Source: Deltaproteobacteria bacterium (GTDB lineage Bacteria; Desulfobacterota; Desulfobulbia; Desulfobulbales; VMSU01). Taken from it: DNA of 32,360 nt. The stretch covers positions 1 through 32,360 of the forward strand of contig JAJYJA010000003.1 of NCBI GenBank assembly GCA_021789795.1, written 5' to 3'. A model generated the notes under the pieces. That model made no database searches. It was not told where the DNA came from and saw only the letters and a list, made by a program, of their open reading frames with translations. Below are positions 30,519 through 32,360 of this stretch, piece after piece; the first letter of the stretch is position 1; every line of letters starts with the position of its first letter. The position numbers and the translations under genes were made by a program.

Positions 30519-31444
30519 CACCCGCCGGCGTCCAACAACCGCAAGCGTCCGGAATCACTGTCCATCATCACCGGCAGGCCGATCGGCAACAGGATGTTAC
30601 GGGGGCCGTGGCCGACCGGGAAGTTGGCCCACACCGGCACCAAATGGCGGGTCAAGGCCAGCACCCGCCGCCAGATCAACTCCAGATCGGCGATGGTCTG
30701 GCCGTCTCCTCCCAAAAATTCCCCGAGGATAACCCCGGCGATCCGGTCGAGCCGCCCGGAGAGGCCAAGCTGGGTAAGCATCCGATCCAGCCGGTAGGCC
30801 GGCTCGTTGATGTCCTCAAGCAGCAGGATGGCCCCGGTCAGCTCCGGCTCGTAGGGGGTGGCCAGCAGGTGGACGAGGCAGGTCAGGTTGCCGCCCAGGA
30901 GCGGCCCCTGGGCCCGGCCAGGGCGCAGCACCTCCAGACCCTTAAGCGGCGGGGGCTGATCGGCGTTGGGGGCCAGGGCGTTTAAGGCGTCGAGCAGGGC
31001 CGGACGGCCATCGCGGGCCAGGGTGGAGAGCAGGGGGCCGTGGTAGGTGACCAGCCCCGTCCGCCGGGAGATGGCGTTGAGCAGGGTGGTGAGATCGGAA
31101 AAACCTAGCAGTATCTTTGGCTTTCTGGCAATAAGATCGAAGTCTAGCCCGGAGAGCAACCGGGCGCAGCCGTAGCCGCCCCGCACCGCCAGGATGGCCT
31201 TGACCTGGTCATCGTCCCACAGCCGGTGCAGCTCGGCCAGCCGCCGCTCGTCCGTGCCGGCCAGGTAGGCCTCCCGATGGTCGAGATCAGGGGCGTATTT
31301 CAACTTGAGCCCCGCCCCCTCAAGCAGCTCGATCCCCTGACGCAAGACCTCGGGGGCGATGGGCCCGGCAGGGGCGGCCAGACCCAGAACGTCTCCGGGC
31401 CGCAGGCGGGGCGGGAGGATGGGGCGTTTAGCTTCGGAGCTCAT
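30515..31444 (-). CDS. ldcA: LD-carboxypeptidase (murein tetrapeptide carboxypeptidase, S66 family)
   Basis: Peptidoglycan-recycling enzyme (309 aa) that removes the terminal D-Ala from the L,D bond of murein tetrapeptide. N-terminal domain with AVRGGYGCARLL, nucleophile Ser116 in LLGFSDLTT, then Glu (ILLLEDINEPAYRLD, E210 or E214) and His279 (FPVGHGPRN) completing the Ser-Glu-His triad. It has no signal peptide, which fits the cytoplasmic form. It overlaps the coaX 3' end by 17 bp, so the two are cotranscribed. Confidence 0.88.
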   Translation of the reverse strand: MSSEAKRPILPPRLRPGDVLGLAAPAGPIAPEVLRQGIELLEGAGLKLKYAPDLDHREAYLAGTDERRLAELHRLWDDDQVKAILAVRGGYGCARLLSGLDFDLIARKPKILLGFSDLTTLLNAISRRTGLVTYHGPLLSTLARDGRPALLDALNALAPNADQPPPLKGLEVLRPGRAQGPLLGGNLTCLVHLLATPYEPELTGAILLLEDINEPAYRLDRMLTQLGLSGRLDRIAGVILGEFLGGDGQTIADLELIWRRVLALTRHLVPVWANFPVGHGPRNILLPIGLPVMMDSDSGRLRLLDAGGC

Positions 31445-32195
31445 GGAGCAGACGCAGTCCTTCCAGGGTCAGCCAGGGCTCGATGGCCGTAAGCGACGGG
31501 GCGTAAGGGGCGATCAGCTCCGCCATGCCGCCGGTGGCGATAACCTTGGGGTTCTGGGGGGCGAAGCGCTCCCGCATCCGGGCGATCAGCCCCTCCACCA
31601 GACCGCCGTAGCCGTAGAGGATACCGGACTGGATGGCGGTGACGGTATTGGTGCCGATGACCGGCGGCGGGGAGACGTTGATGTCCACCCGAGGCAGGCG
31701 GGCCGTCCGGCTGCCCAGGGCCTCGATGGCGATCCCCAGGCCGGGGGCGATGGCCCCACCCAGATACTCGCCCCGGGCCGAGACGCAATCGAAGGTGATG
31801 GCGGTGCCGAAATCGACGACAATCAAGGCCTGGCGATGACGGTGGTAAGCGGCCACGGCGTTGACGATCCGGTCGGCCCCCAGCTCGGCGGGGTTGTCGA
31901 TTAGGATCGGCATCCCGGCGGGGGTCTGATGGTCAACCAAGAGCGGCGACAGGCCCAGGTCACGGCAGGCGGCCAGCCAGTTACCGTTTACCTGCGGCAC
32001 CACGCTGGCCAGGATCGCCCCGGCCAGGTCTGCGGGGGACAGCCCCCCCATCCCGAACAGGCCGCGCAGGTTCAGGGCGATCTCGTCTCCGGTCTGATTG
32101 CGGTTGCTGGTGAGGCGCCAGTGGTGGACAAGCGCCTGGCCGGCAAAGACGCCGATCACGGTGTGGCTGTTGCCGATGTCGATGGCGAGAAGCAT
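31428..32195 (-). CDS. coaX: Type III pantothenate kinase (CoaX)
   Basis: First committed step of coenzyme A synthesis: phosphorylation of pantothenate, by the ASKHA-fold type III enzyme (255 aa), which needs a monovalent cation and is not inhibited by CoA. Motifs: phosphate-binding DIGNSHTVIGVF at 5-16; GADRIVNAVAAYH, with Asp as general base; IVVDFGTAITFDCVS; GYGGLVEGLI near the C-terminus. No clear ribosome-binding site precedes the ATG, and an element of the dispersed repeat lies about 40 bp upstream, so expression may depend on a promoter inside or beyond it. Confidence 0.92.
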   Translation of the reverse strand: MLLAIDIGNSHTVIGVFAGQALVHHWRLTSNRNQTGDEIALNLRGLFGMGGLSPADLAGAILASVVPQVNGNWLAACRDLGLSPLLVDHQTPAGMPILIDNPAELGADRIVNAVAAYHRHRQALIVVDFGTAITFDCVSARGEYLGGAIAPGLGIAIEALGSRTARLPRVDINVSPPPVIGTNTVTAIQSGILYGYGGLVEGLIARMRERFAPQNPKVIATGGMAELIAPYAPSLTAIEPWLTLEGLRLLHELRS

Positions 32196-32236
32196 GGGGG
32201 CGGAAGGGTCTGGTTGTTTGTTGTGGATAAAGGCTG

Positions 32237-32360
32237 ATGGCGTCGCAAAAAGACCGATCTACTGCGGCGCGTGGCGGTTTGGCTCGTTCGGCATACCATC
32301 TGTATGGCCTCACTCGCCAAACACACCCCGCGCCTTGTATATCGGCCCTTTTGCTTAGCC
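32237..32360. repeat. Palindromic mobile element, copy 3, cut by the window end
   Basis: Reverse orientation of the family at 14960-15109: it opens ATGGCGTCGCAAAAAG and runs through the hairpin interior to GGCCCTTTTGCTTAGCC at the last base. It matches copy 1 almost base for base and lacks the 36-bp insert of copy 2. The far end and its target duplication lie outside the window. Confidence 0.8.

Overview
The window is a GC-rich Gram-negative chromosome segment that looks like an anaerobic, selenium-using member of the Desulfobacterota (the former Deltaproteobacteria). The taxon is inferred from gene content: tripartite RND pumps with lipoprotein and TolC partners, a sulfide:quinone oxidoreductase next to a DsrE-type sulfur carrier, two neighbouring genes with in-frame UGA codons read as selenocysteine, a type III pantothenate kinase, and a radical SAM peptide maturase cassette of the SbtA/SbtM kind. 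No rRNA, tRNA or CRISPR array was seen.

Layout. Bases 1-4127 hold an RND efflux adaptor (cut by the window edge), its permease, and a short secreted-protein start truncated by an IS3-type remnant (4111-4264). Bases 4276-7479 (minus strand) are a copper-handling set: a SHOCT membrane peptide, a CopA-type P1B ATPase with two TRASH/YHS domains, and a small YHS protein behind a MerR-type promoter. A type II NADH dehydrogenase (7545-9065), a decayed ISL3-type transposase (9396-9770) and a cold-shock gene with a very strong terminator follow. Bases 10262-14565 (minus) are a three-gene operon of secreted proteins: two carboxypeptidase-regulatory-like beta-sandwich proteins around a large NosD-like beta-helix protein.

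Bases 14768-17198 (plus) form a RiPP-like cassette: promoter, a nested pair of small palindromic mobile elements, a Gly/Cys/Met-rich precursor, a 19-bp perfect terminator hairpin and a radical SAM/SPASM maturase. A complete RND-adaptor-TolC efflux operon runs convergently (17203-22958, minus).

Bases 23240-26255 (minus) are the most unusual block: promoter, arsR, small mobile element, selenoprotein of unknown family, thioredoxin-like selenoprotein, dsrE-like gene, sqr. It reads as a selenium-dependent sulfide oxidation and sulfur-relay operon. The mobile element sits exactly at the arsR/selenoprotein stop-start overlap, and its 8-bp target duplication restores both codons.

The rest is housekeeping: a DUF748/AsmA-like envelope protein, PlsC, an LD-carboxypeptidase and CoaX. 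The window ends inside a third copy of the small mobile element upstream of coaX.
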